Source: Lepraria neglecta (Eukaryota; Ascomycota; Lecanoromycetes; Lecanorales; Stereocaulaceae). From it: a DNA stretch of 64,000 nt. The DNA lies in contig CM065649.1 of assembly GCA_033220425.1 (NCBI GenBank), forward strand, positions 1,860,001-1,924,000. The letters run 5' to 3'. Numbering within the stretch: position 1 is the first letter of the stretch; every line of letters begins with the position of its first letter. Below the pieces are notes generated by a model. That model was given only the letters and a program-made list of their open reading frames with translations, was not told the DNA's origin and made no database searches. Shown piece after piece: positions 22,236 to 33,497 of the stretch. Made by a program: the position numbers and the translations under genes.

Positions 22236-22689
22236 GACTCTCCTGCGGCGGTCAGGCCAGAGCAGGTCAGCCGTTGATTGCTCAGGCGTGTTTTCAAAAA
22301 CAAAGCCGGCACCCTTCAGCATCAGTCAATGCGGAACAATCGAACAATCGAACGCTTGAACGCTTGATTGCTCAGCGGTTTCAAGATATCTATGTTGGAT
22401 CTCTTCAGCTTCAACCGGTGTCGGAGCACTGGATCGACGGCCGGGCTGTTCGTCTACGAAAACGACGAAAACATGTCAGATCTGGACCCCTAACCCCACG
22501 CAATTGTTGAACACCTGGCTGCCCGTGAGTATTCGCAGAGGCTTGGCTCAGATCATTCGAAATCAAGCTGATGCCGGGGCATCAATTTGAGTACCGGACT
22601 TATCCCTCTACGAAAAGAACGACGACGACGGTCATTTCTAGAACCCTGGAACCCTAAAAGCAGGGGTTATAGCACGCTTGACTGCTCAG
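22198..22689 (+). repeat. Four dispersed copies of a 14-bp motif (GCTTGATTGCTCAG-like)
   Basis: Copies at 22198-22211 (inside PSF1 exon 3, GCTTGATTGGTCAG), 22272-22285 (CGTTGATTGCTCAG), 22362-22375 (GCTTGATTGCTCAG) and 22676-22689 (GCTTGACTGCTCAG). A looser block, CTACGAAAA followed by CGACGA-type triplets and AACCCTAA-like sequence, also recurs after the last two copies. This looks like local duplication of the PSF1 3' end or a short diverged repeat; no function is implied. Confidence 0.5.
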
Positions 22690-23876
22690 CAATATTGACA
22701 TGATCCGAGTTGGGGCCTTTCACTAATTCGACAAACAGAAATCTCGCCCTACTACCATAGGACGATGATCAAACATGGATCCCCACAGCGAATGCAAGGC
22801 GCGACAGGCCAGTTCTTTATACTACGCGTGGCAGGGCCAACAGTTGAAGGAATTAGGCAGAAAATCAGGGTCTAACCTATACCAGAGAGAGGAGCCTAAA
22901 CTACCTAGCCATCATGTCAAGGCTAGTTCCCATGCCTCCGCATCTATCTACGGGACTACCGTTGAACGGTCTCGTCTAGGAACGAAGTGGGGATCCAACA
23001 GCTCTGGACACTCTTAGGGCCAGATTCGTGCGAGACACTCTGCTCATCACACAGACTAAATATCAAAGATCAGCCATCATAGCCAATATTTCCACCAACC
23101 CCACTCTTCGCAGCTTTCGCAGCGTCCTTCTCGGTTAGCCTATTGCATTGCTTAGGCTGGCTGGGGGTTTTACTGCAGCAGTGGCTTAGTCTGATTGAAC
23201 TTGGCATTCCAATAACGTGACATCTTTCCACATTTGTTCTCGTCTACTGTACCTGATTTCCTCTGTCGACGGAGCTTTCTTTCCGTGGGGAAGACGGAGG
23301 CACAGGCCGATGGCAATGTAGAAAAATGGCAAATTTCCCTATCCAATAGCATACCGCGGGGCACCCTCCTTATCGGCACTCAAACAATGAAGGGAACCTA
23401 TAGTCGCATATAGTGCACGTAACCGCCGCCACGCCTGCATATTCAACCGTTTCTCCGCACGCTAGCTTAGCCTCCAATGTGTCGTTGAGAAAATTCGCAA
23501 TCCCAGCACCAAGCTAGCCTGACTAGGGCCCACTAAATCTTAAATAGTAGCTTATCTTTTTGCCCCACCACCGGTCTCCGGCGGCTTTGAAGGCTCAAAC
23601 CTTGGATGCTATCAGTCCCCCAAAATGCCTAGTATTTCTTTTCTTCTCTTCTTCTGCACTCTTTTGAGTGTTTGGTTGCAAAGGGTTTTTGTCATTGGGA
23701 GTTACTGGATCCCTTTCCCTATCTCATTCTCTATCGCAATCTCCGAAGCCATGAATTAAGCACGTGCTATCACTCATTTGATGCTCCTGAACTTGTAAAA
23801 CCTACGTGGGCGTTCGAAGGCTTAGATCTACTGGAAGGGCCTTGGACCGGCAGAGGAACTGCTACAGAATCCTGAA
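22236..23876. other. Intergenic region with low-copy repeats, no supportable gene
   Basis: Apart from the repeated motif described separately, short frames (for example 22775-23017) carry no recognisable domain. It includes the promoter of the Vsb1-like gene; CT-rich sequence (TTTCTTTTCTTCTC) lies about 240 bp before its ATG. Confidence 0.45.
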
Positions 23877-26800
23877 ATGCCAAGCAGCCAGCATAGTGGA
23901 GGTGGAAGAGCCAGGAGTGGATCACAACTGGCCCGAATGTTTGGGCAGGGGAACACGCAATCGAATGGCGAAACCAGTGATCATGCAGGGCCTCAAGAGG
24001 CCGAAAACCGCTCGACTCCCAGTGGCTTATTGCATCATCGACCGGAGTCTTCACCTTCGAGGCTGTCCTTCTCCTCTGCCATGAACCAGAAAACACCGGC
24101 CCGATCTTACTTCCAACACTCCGTCTTCGAGTCACATCATGGTAAACACCAATCTCGTCCGATGTCTCGACACATACTGACCATGTACAGCGCCCGTCGA
24201 CATCACGCGGAACGCCTCGCAAGCTGTACGTGAGGACACCGCCGAGCTTGCCTCTTGGGCATTGTCCGACATAGCGTCCAATCGAAGCGAGCATTCGCCG
24301 GCAAGACATCATACCTCTTCCCTAGCACATCACAAAAGTGCATCCTCTCTCGCCGGTCCTTCGGAGCAAGAAGATGTAAGCCGGAAAGTGTCAAACGAGT
24401 CATCACGGCCGGAAGCCATTGATGAGGAGTCGGAGTCGTCTTCGCCGGAAAGCTCTCACTCCTCTCAGAAGTCACTTCGCCACTCAGCTCTGACCGAGAT
24501 GATCCGGAACTCTCCACCAACCGAGAATGACAGTGAAGACAACGAGGAGGACGAATTGTTTGGTACTCGTGGAGTGCACCCGGTCACAGTGGGCGAGGGG
24601 ATCATATCGCAGCCAAGCGAGCGGACTTCTCTGCTTAGGAAAAGAACAGCTTATAGTTCGGTCAAAGACCTTGAGTCTCTAAAAGCATCGGCCGTGGTAC
24701 CTTCGAGCAGACTGAGCATTGCTCTTCGCCAATGCAGAGATCACACCACTGGGATCGTAAGGACGGCCACAAATCCCAAGTCATGGAACAAACAAGACGT
24801 GTGGAATTATGGACTCCGTCAGCCTGCCAGCTTCATACCGTCAGTTACATTGGGTTTGCTACTCAACATACTGGATGCTCTGTCGTACGGGATGATCCTG
24901 TTCCCTCTCGGCAACCCGATCTTCGCAGGGCTTGGTCCTGATGGAATCTCTATGTTCTACGTCAGTTGCATTGTCTCCCAGCTCACATACTCTCTTGGAG
25001 GGAGTATCTTCAAGGGTGCAATAGGCTCGGAAATGATCGAGGTCGTTCCATTCTTTCACAAGATGGCTTTTACCATTCTCGCTCGAGTCGGCAAAGGAAA
25101 TCCAGACGCAGTCATTGCTACCACCATAATGTCCTATGCACTGAGTTCGATACTCACGGGGCTCGTCTTCTTCATCATGGGAAGGTGCAAACTTGGATCG
25201 TTGATCGGATTCTTCCCACGGCACATATTGATCGGCTGCATTGGCGGCGTTGGATGGTTCCTCGTGGCCACTGGACTTGAGGTCTCTGCCAGGCTTGATG
25301 GCAATCTAAATTACAACCTAGCGACTTTGAAACAGCTCATACGACCGGATACACTCCCACTTTGGATAATACCCCTGGTGTTGGCTATGCTGCTTTTCGT
25401 AATAAAACGCTGGGTGAAGCATGCATTGACGGATGCCACTCACTTCTTATCCATCATTGCCATTTTCTACTTCTTCGTTTTCGCCATACCAGAGCTCACG
25501 ATTCAAGACCTGCGAAGGAGGGGCTGGATTTTCGAGGCTCCTGAAGCTGGCGAACCGTGGTACCACTTCTACACTCTTTACAAATTCCAACTCATAGACT
25601 GGGCAGCAATTGGATCGACCGTGCCAGCAATGCTTGCCTTGACCTTCTTCGGAATCCTTCACGTTCCCATCAACATTCCAGCTCTAGGATTTTCGACTGG
25701 AGAGGATAATCTTGACGTTGATCGTGAACTCACAGCACATGGTATATCTAACGCACTGTCTGGGCTTTTTGGCAGTATCCAGGTACGTTTCGACATTGGT
25801 TCGGCAATATCGTCATTAGGTTGACATCTCAATAGAATTACCTTGTCTATACAAATACAGTGCTGTTCATAAACAGTGGGGGCAACAGTCGAGTCGCTGG
25901 TGTGATGCTAGCCGCCGCCACTTTTGCCGTTATGCTCACTGGTCCAATAATCATCGGCTACATTCCGATCATGGTCGTTGGCGCACTTATCTTTTACCTA
26001 GGGCTTTCGCTTCTGAAGGAAGCTCTGGTGGACAATTGGGGCCAGGTGCATCGCCTTGAGTTCCTGACCATCATTATCATTGTTGTGACTATGGGAGCTT
26101 GGGATTTTGTGATTGGTATACTCGTCGGTATACTTTTGGCCTGCGTCAGCTTCGTCTTGCAAACATCCCAGATCTCAGCTATTCGTGGGAAGCTTTACGG
26201 TGGGGTTGCTAACTCGACTGTTCGAAGGCATCCGATCCAGCACCGCTTTTTGACAGACGCCGGTCAGCAGATATATGTCATGAAGCTTGCGGGCTTTCTA
26301 TTTTTCGGCACCATTGTCGGCGTGGAGAAGCATATCAGAGCATTACTCTCCGAGTCTTTCAAGGATCGACCAATCCGCTTCCTAGTTCTGGACCTATACA
26401 ATGTAGATGGCGTCGACTATTCTGCAGCCGAAACCTTCCAACGCGTCAAAAGGACCCTCAACGTACAAGACGTTCAACTAGTCGTTTGTGGCGTGTCAAT
26501 GGAAAGCGAGGTTGGCAAGAGCCTACGTAACGTGGGTCTGTTTGACGAGGGCGACGGAATCGAGTATTTCCAGAGCCTCAACTCAGCGCTGGAATTCTGC
26601 GAGAACGAGCTTCTGAAGGCCTTCTATCAGCAACGCGACTCTGAGGTGGAGACAGAGTCCAGCCCTGCGTTTCTCGGTGAGTCGACTTTGGACATATTGT
26701 GGTTACTGCTGATCCTAATTGTCCCCCAGAAATACCAAAGCCAGAGCTCAGAAGCTCGTCACTGTCGCCAGAAACAATGTACAACTCTCCTCGCCGACAG

Positions 26801-27298
26801 CACCTTCACCGAGTTGCTACAACGACGCTCAGCGAGCAAGATCCTGCCCCGCGGTCAAGATGGCAAGACTACAAGCAGCCGCTACAGCTTATATTGCAGA
26901 CTTTCTCAACCGTTTCCGACAAGCCCGAAGACTTCTGGTATCGAATCGTCCAATTCTTCACGCGAAAAGAGCACAAAGCCGGAACCGTTCTATACCACCC
27001 CGGCGATAAGGCTAAGGGCTTCTACTTGCTCGAAAGTGGTCTGTTGAAGGCCAGATACGACTACCCGCAAGGCAAATATTCGGAAGTCATCGTTGCTGGC
27101 ACGACTTGTGGAGAGCTTCCTTTCTTCTCGGCGACAAGCAGGACGTCTACGACTTTGGCAGAAACGGATTGTGTTACATGGATACTCGATGGGGAGAAGT
27201 GGCGGGACTTGCAGCAGAACCAGCCAGACATTGCACAGGAGCTGCTGAAGATAAGTCTGAAGCTTACGAGCGAGAGGATGGATGCTGTTACTAAGTAA
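23877..27298 (+). CDS. VSB1: Vsb1/YGR125W-like vacuolar SulP transporter with STAS and cNMP-binding domains
   Basis: Four exons: 23877-24141, 24191-25782, 25836-26676 and 26730-27298, all phases consistent, total 1088 residues. Order of parts: a Ser/Pro/Glu-rich cytosolic N-terminus (about 1-285); a SulP-type membrane domain (about 295-700; [57 protein letters not shown]); a STAS domain (about 755-880; [19 protein letters not shown]); and a C-terminal cyclic-nucleotide-binding-like domain (about 985-1075; [35 protein letters not shown]). This architecture matches yeast YGR125W/Vsb1, reported to act at the vacuolar membrane in storage of basic amino acids, rather than the plasma-membrane sulfate permeases. 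Whether the cNMP domain binds a nucleotide is unknown. Reading frame intact, stop TAA. Confidence 0.9.
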
Positions 27299-28452
27299 GC
27301 TTCTGAGACGCTGGTTGCTGTTCCTCCATTAACAGATTTGCAGGTACATGTTGCTTACGAGCGGATGAGATCTCCTTCATGATACCCTTCGATGCGCATA
27401 CATAAAAGTTTTGGGCTGATCATTTTGGGGAGACGATCTATGGGTCAGGGGTCAGCGTCTGGTCAATTGACTGCATAGCGCCAGGAGTTCGGGACATATT
27501 GGAAAAGTGTAGATATTGATCTGCTTTGAATGTCATCTGCGGGTGTGGATATGGGATGGGATGAATTACGGAGGCTTATGTAGATACTTTGCGAGGTCTT
27601 GTGAGATGATTCGTTATCGTGGTGGCTGCACATACTTTTTCATATTCCTCATTGAGATCTTCATCGAAGCTCTCAATATGTACAAAGTTGAATGAAATCG
27701 CACCCTCCAAATGCTTACGTACTACAAATGTACCTCGGTTGCGTGACAATCAGGCTTTTCTTCGCAATAATAATCCAGCCAGAACAGTCCTCCCACTGGA
27801 CCCTGCATTCGCCTTAGCTACATACAAATGTTTGAGAGGAGGGGAAGAGGGAGAGTTTGGTGGCTATCTCTAAGTGGAAGGACGATGGCACATGATCTGC
27901 ACTACTGTGCAGTAGTTGACGATCCATGCACGTCGCGGAAGCTGGTGGATGGTCACGCGCCAATCCAATTGATTCGCCGTATCTCGCACAGTACTAGTCA
28001 TATCTAGTAATCTGCAAGAACGTTGAATATTTGGCGATGAAACGACCTTTTCAACCCTCAAATATCCAATATCCCTTATAATCACCAGACCCTGGCGAAA
28101 TTCGCGGCCTGCCGAATACTGTAAGGAGATTGGACTAAACCCTCTTAGTGCAAATTAAACACTAGCGCGATTCCACAAGTCACCACATCAAAATAATTTT
28201 CCCCCGTTTTAGCCTTCGTTGTAAACACTCTTCCTCCAGCTTCATCAAGGTGCATCAGCTTTGCTTTTTCATATACATTCTCTCTTCAACTGCACCGTGT
28301 CCTAGAGATACTTTTGTCGACATTGACATCGTTAGGTGCGCAATAGACTCGCGTTGTGCGGGTAAACAAACCTTGTGTAACTCGAAGCTGATGAAATTTC
28401 AATTTCAGGATAATTTTGCCAGCTCAAACGTTTACGAACATCGCCGATCACC
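27299..28452. other. Intergenic spacer
   Basis: 3' flank of the Vsb1-like gene and 5' region of the Meu6-like gene. The CT-rich stretch and TTCATCAAGG region at about 28200-28330 look like a promoter or leader. No gene supported. Confidence 0.45.
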
Positions 28453-30728
28453 ATGTCTGAAGTCGAACAGCCTGTGCAGGACACCCCAGTGGCCGTCCCT
28501 GCGACGACTGAGCCTGCTGTAGCCACCACCACCGCTGCCGAGGCCAACACCGACCCTGTTCGAAATCAGGAGTCGGGTGCATTGGCCCCAGAGAGCAGAC
28601 CAGAGCTAACTGACGGCACAACCGCAGCTGCTCCTACCGCAGCTAATGTAACCCCTGTGACTAAGGAGGAGAAGCTTGGAAATGGCGAGGTCGCCGTTAC
28701 ATCTCAACCCATCAATGAAGGCGTCCTGAATTACAAAGGGCCTGGTCTCAAGTAAGTACATGCTGTCACTCCCATACCCACAGTATGGCTAACAGATTCT
28801 TTCTCTCAGGGGTCTCATCTTCTCGAAGAAGTACTTCTGGTTCAGCGACGCTCCCCTCGAGCACAAGCATCTTACTGCATACCTTGGCAACGAGAAATCT
28901 AAGGACATTGGCCATGCGAATGCTGCGCACGCCACCCAGACAGGCAAGGGTCTTATGTTCTTCGCCAAGCGTGCTGAGGACAAGGAACACCCTCAGGGCA
29001 TGTTCAACTTGGTTAGTAGTCCTAGCCTACAAAATCCCAGCCTCAATAGCTGACATGGACTCTACATGATAGGCCGATATCAGCGATGTAGCGAAGGGTA
29101 ACTTCAACGACTTTACCTTCATGCTCCACGGTCACAAGCATACTTTCCAAGCCGTCACCAAAGCGGAGAAGGATGGCTGGTTGGTGGCTATCGAGACCAA
29201 GCACGCTGATGCTAAGACCGAGCGTGAGGAAATTGTTGGCAGCGATGGCTACAAGAGCGCGCTTGAGAAATACGGTGAGTAACACTCTTACAATTGCTCT
29301 TGTGTGTGTGTGTGTGTGTGTGTGGCATAGGCTAATGCAAATATTCTAGGTGCATCAGGTGCATCTGCAACCACCGGTACCACTCGCTCCCTTTCTCGAC
29401 CAAAGAAGGCCAGCAAGTCTCGTGAGCGCAAGGGAGCTCCCACCACCAACGGCACTACCTCTGACGCCATTGCCGATACCAACGCTGGCACTACCGCTGG
29501 CACTACCGCCGAAAATACTCCTGAGACAGTCGCCGACAAGTCTACTCATGCTGAGACCGGTGAGGCTGTTGCCGGTGGAGCCGCAACTGGTGCAGTCGCC
29601 GGTGCAGCGGCCGGCCGACATGGGTCTATCTCTGATGAGGAGAAGAAGAACAACAAGAAGAGCCGCTCCCAATCCCGCAATAAGCGCGGTAGCATCTTTG
29701 GAAACCTTCTCGGCAAGAAGGAAGAGCACGATGCCAAGAAAGATGCCAAGAAGGAAGAGAAGAAGGAAGAGAAAGAAGAGAAGAAGGAGATCAAGGCCGA
29801 GGAGAAGGCTGAGAAGAAAGAGATCAACGCCGAAGTGAAGGCCGAGAAGAAAGAGGAGAAAGCTGAGAAGCGCGAGCTCAAGGAGGAGAAGCATCTCGAG
29901 AAAGAGGGTAACCCCATGGCTACTGGCGCAACTCACGGCTTTGACGCTCACGCTGTTGGTGAGTCCACTTTTTCCTCCACACCTTTCCCTTGCTAACATC
30001 CTACAGCGGCTCGTGTTATAGGTGCGGATGAGTTGCCTGCTTCAAGGGCAACCGACGGTGCTACCGACGCAGCGCCAGTGGCTGCCACAGAGCCTCTTGC
30101 AGCTGAGACTACAGCAACTGGCACAGCCCGCGAGACTGCCCCCAAGCCAAACAAGAGAAACTCTCTCTTCGGTGGTCTTTTCGGAAAGAAAGAGACTACA
30201 AGCCCGGCAGCAACGGAGACCGCTCCTGCTCTTGTAGCCAAGGATGAGCCTTCCACGGTGTCAGAAACTGCACCACAGCTTGATGACCCAGTGGCCGAGC
30301 CAACTGCAGCACCTGCTGTAGACACCACAGCGGCTCCCGCTGCCGCTACCGCCGACACGACTTCTCCAGTCTCGAACACCACGCCTACAGGCAACCGTCG
30401 CTCCTCTTTCTTCTCCAACATTGGAACCAAGAAGGAGCGAAAGGCTGGAGCAACATCCGATACCGAGGTGACTGACGGCGAGACCAAGAAGAGTAGTGGA
30501 TTTGGTGGTCTACTTCGCAAGGCCAGCCGTGCACAGGGCAAGAACACCAACGCCTCTGGTATAGTCAAGGAGCCCACCTCTGACGTTCCATCGACCATGG
30601 AGACTCCTGTAGGATCCACCACCGATGGCGCCGCCGAAGCCGAGAAGCCAGCCACGACTGAGGGCGAGACTGGAACCAATGCCATGACCGAATCGCACGA
30701 GCAGACCCCAATGTCTGCCGCTGCCTAG
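28453..30728 (+). CDS. Meu6-like protein with PH_6 (pleckstrin-homology-like) domain
   Basis: Five exons: 28453-28751, 28810-29011, 29073-29274, 29350-29958 and 30007 (or 30022)-30728, about 677 or 672 residues. After an Ala/Thr/Pro-rich N-terminus the PH_6 domain spans about residues 95-235: VLNYKGPGLKGLIFSKKYFW, FSDAPLEHKHLTAYLGNEKS, GKGLMFFAKRAEDKEHPQG, DFTFMLHGHKHTFQAVTKAE, IVGSDGYKSALEKYG. This resembles S. pombe Meu6 (meiotic expression up-regulated 6). The C-terminal half is low complexity, with a Lys/Glu coiled-coil-prone stretch and a short basic/Phe-Gly motif repeated about four times (KRGSIFGNLLGKKEE, KRNSLFGGLFGKKET, NRRSSFFSNIGTKKE, SSGFGGLLRKAS). It may bind membranes or phosphoinositides through the PH fold; that is inference. 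Two acceptors 15 nt apart (CTACAG, TTATAG) both keep frame at exon 5. Intact, stop TAG. Confidence 0.88.
29301..29324 (+). repeat. (TG)12 microsatellite in an intron
   Basis: A 24-bp pure TG run inside intron 3 of the Meu6-like gene (29275-29349), 26 bp after the donor site. Length is likely to vary between strains. Confidence 0.95.
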
Positions 30729-31305
30729 CTTGATATGATACCCAGGATGTGTTTGGATGCCTGCGTTCGTCAAAATGGATCCTATTCGACAGCACCAGTA
30801 GCTTTCATTGCATGTTAGCATTCTCGGGTTGGTCACTCGTTCAGCAACAAATTGTCGACATTCTTAATTCCCTATGTCATGTGCGTGTGCGGGCTAGACT
30901 GATACCACTGATACCACCCTCTGCTTTGATACTCGCTCAATACCCAAGTCCTTGTGTACCGATACCCGCGGCTGTTCTCTTATTGGAGGCAGTTCGCTCG
31001 GCCATTAGGGCAAACAACGATGCAGATAGCATATAATACTTAATAGAGATTGTTTTTCCTTTCGTACAAATTTCAGAGAGGCAGTTGGATTTGCTACTAT
31101 AGAATACATATGCGATGCTACCGTAGCAATCGAATCCACCATGCCAAGAACCATGTTCTTTGGTTGAGCTGAATATCAGCGCTACAGAATTAGGGTGCAT
31201 AAGCCCCTCGTGTGCGCCCTGTTCAAGCCGGCACAGGCTCCGGGCTGCAGGTAGGGCAGGCGGTGAGACGTCAAGCATCCTTGTGTATTTCTAAGCAAGT
31301 CAGAA

Positions 31306-31312
31306 TGACTCA
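31306..31312 (+). promoter_or_regulatory. TGACTCA element (GCN4/CPC1-type binding site)
   Basis: Perfect TGACTCA, the palindromic-type site bound by GCN4/CpcA bZIP proteins, about 675 bp upstream of the bZIP gene start. Binding is inferred from the family. Confidence 0.5.
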
Positions 31313-31768
31313 CACAAGGAACTCAATTGCATGCAGGTTTAACATGGAAGCAGTAAGGACTTCGCTTCTTGAGCGAGTTAGATGGAGCTATATCTCGGCA
31401 ACAGCGTCCCCAAGATATAGAGCGGAGATTGTGGGGTGGGGGTTTACGAGATTTAATTCACGCTCTGCGCTGAATAGAGGCATGATTGGCTTCATGGGGA
31501 CTTCGCTGTGAAGGAGTGTTGTGCAATGGGGGATTTGCCAGCAGCACCAGTATTAGATTCCTTAGGCTTCAGGATGAGGTTGGGGTGGATCTGTTTCGTG
31601 TTCAGGTGCATTTACACACATTCATGCCTCGTAGAACACTAAATGTGTAACAGGAGGCTTCACCGACCGAAGACTGAGACCATACAAAGTTTGTCGCCTT
31701 CACACCCTATCTGTCCTCTGGATACCCAATCAAAACTGAACACTCGCGAAATCCTTCCTGCTAGCGTA

Positions 31769-31775
31769 TGAGTCA
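31769..31775 (-). promoter_or_regulatory. Second TGACTCA element, on the minus strand
   Basis: TGAGTCA on the plus strand equals TGACTCA on the minus strand, 211 bp before the bZIP gene ATG. With the other copy it suggests autoregulation, known for cpc-1/cpcA genes. Confidence 0.55.
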
Positions 31776-31883
31776 CACAGCCCCAAAGAGGCTTAGAAAT
31801 CTTAGATTTGGTGTCGGAATAACTGAATTTCATAGGTTCGGTTCCAGCCGCACTTGCCCAATCACCTTCGCAATCTTGTTTAA

Positions 31884-31910
31884 ATGCCTTACCACCCCAC
31901 ATCTGCCTGA
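31884..31910 (+). promoter_or_regulatory. Candidate upstream ORF of nine codons (with stop)
   Basis: ATG CCT ... GCC TGA encodes MPYHPTSA, ending 75 nt before the bZIP gene ATG. GCN4-class genes are controlled by upstream ORFs; whether this one is transcribed is not shown by the sequence. Confidence 0.4.
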
Positions 31911-31985
31911 TCTTCCTTCCTTCTTTCCTACATCCATTTCTCACTGCAACACAACCACATCACATTTACAAGACATCCATTTGAT

Positions 31986-33497
31986 ATGGCTGCCTTGTAA
32001 GTTACCACTTCTCAACACTCAGTTATCTCGTCAACAGGCAAGATAGATACCCTTCACAGCCAGCTTACCAACCCCACTCTCAAAACTTCAACTTCAGATC
32101 TTCCTACCCAGGAATATCTGAACCAAACGTCTGCTCCCAGCATTCGCCCAGGTTCTCGCTTCACAGCAACCATTCCTCCACACAGCTCACAGTTGTTCGT
32201 CACGGATCATCCACAGACATGGCTTACCCAACCCCACTCAACGCGGCTTCCCACGCCTGCAATCAATACAACTCACTACTTAAACCAGGACTCGAGCGAA
32301 GACTTCGTTCTGTTCCCGACGGCTCCGACAGATACTCGCCCACAAGCTCGCAGGAATTCCGAGCTTGCGCAGGCGACGTCCCCTACAGCCCCTAATCAAC
32401 ACCACCGTGCTTCGGCCTACAACAGCCAGCAATTTAGACGTAACTCTACTCAACAATATTCATCTTCTGTGTCTCCTATCCAGAATCCACGAGTGAGTGG
32501 CATCATCCACGGTACAGGGTCTTCATCATCGTCTCCGTCTATGCAATACAACAACAGTCCTACCGATCAACAGCAGCGCTTCTACGCAAACTCGGCTCCT
32601 TCTTCGACGACTGGTCTGCACCAACAGTCGCCTCGAACTCGGCCTCCAGTTCCTCTTTTCTCAAACAGCACAGGCAATCTCCCACAACACATGTCCACCA
32701 TGGCTCATTCCCACTTAGAAGGTACTTCCAATCACGAAGGCGCACTCAGTCCAGACTTTGAGCTAACCAGATCCCTTTCAGACATCTCTTCTGATAACAT
32801 GTTCGACTTCGACCAATTCACCACTTCGGCGCCGGATGCGCATACTGATGGCCATTACGATGGACCAATGGACTTTGGCGGCCATTTCGAGCCCATCAAC
32901 CATCCGGCGCCGGCGCAGGCATCCAACTTCCAGACCGTGTCACCCAAAGACCTCATAGTCGACTCCATGTCTGCGCCTCCCTCAGGAGCATTTACCGACC
33001 TCACTACGCCTGGAACGTCGACTCTTGAGTCTCCCTACATGGCCAACAGCAGCGAGACCTCTCCACTATACATGGACGAGTCTTTCGGCGATGATGCCGA
33101 CCAATGGCCATCTCTCTTCGAGCCATACGACGAGCCTATTAAGCACGCTCCCGCTCCTCACTACATCGCTAGCCCCACCACAACACATGTCGCCCCGAAG
33201 ATGTCTCGCAACGACTCTTCGCCGGGTCAGTCATCCTCCCGATCCTCCCACCAAGGCCGCCACTCCTTCACGTCTGGCGTCGCCCCACGGCGAAGGGACA
33301 AGCCCCTGCCAGCCATCACCATCGAGGATCCAAATGATACTGTCGCCGTTAAGCGAGCACGAAATACCCTAGCGGCACGAAAATCTCGTGAGAAGCGAGT
33401 AGAGCGGACCGAGGCTCTGGTCCACCAAGTGAACGAGTTGGAGGCGGAGGTTGAGAAGTGGAAGAGCATTGCCCTGAGCATGGGTCATGTGGAGTAG
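31986..33497 (+). CDS. cpc1: GCN4/CpcA-type bZIP transcription factor (cross-pathway control)
   Basis: Best model: exons 31986-31996, 32038-32194 and 32289-33497, 458 residues. The first exon is ATG GCT GCC TT before a GTAAGT donor; the second intron (GTTCGT...AAACCAG, 94 nt) is less certain but joins frames to read DSSEDFVLFP. The bZIP is at the extreme C-terminus: KPLPAITIEDPNDTVAVK, basic region KRARNTLAARKSREKR, then a leucine zipper (LVHQVNELEAEVEKW). That sequence is close to CpcA/CPC1, the fungal GCN4 counterpart that induces amino-acid biosynthesis genes on starvation. The rest is Ser/Thr/Pro/Gln-rich with acidic, aromatic patches (DNMFDFDQF, DADQWPSLFEPYDEP) typical of activation domains. 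It is longer than well-studied CpcA proteins (about 250-270), so it could be a related bZIP. The upstream sites support autoregulation. Confidence 0.8.

Larger units (their letters stand above)
30729..31985. other. Upstream region of the bZIP gene
   Basis: No protein gene supported. Holds the 3' flank of the Meu6-like gene and the promoter of the bZIP regulator, including two TGACTCA-type sites and a short upstream ORF listed separately. Confidence 0.5.

Noticed and set aside
22775-23017. An 80-residue protein gene
   Set aside because: Low-complexity composition, no domain and no supporting context.
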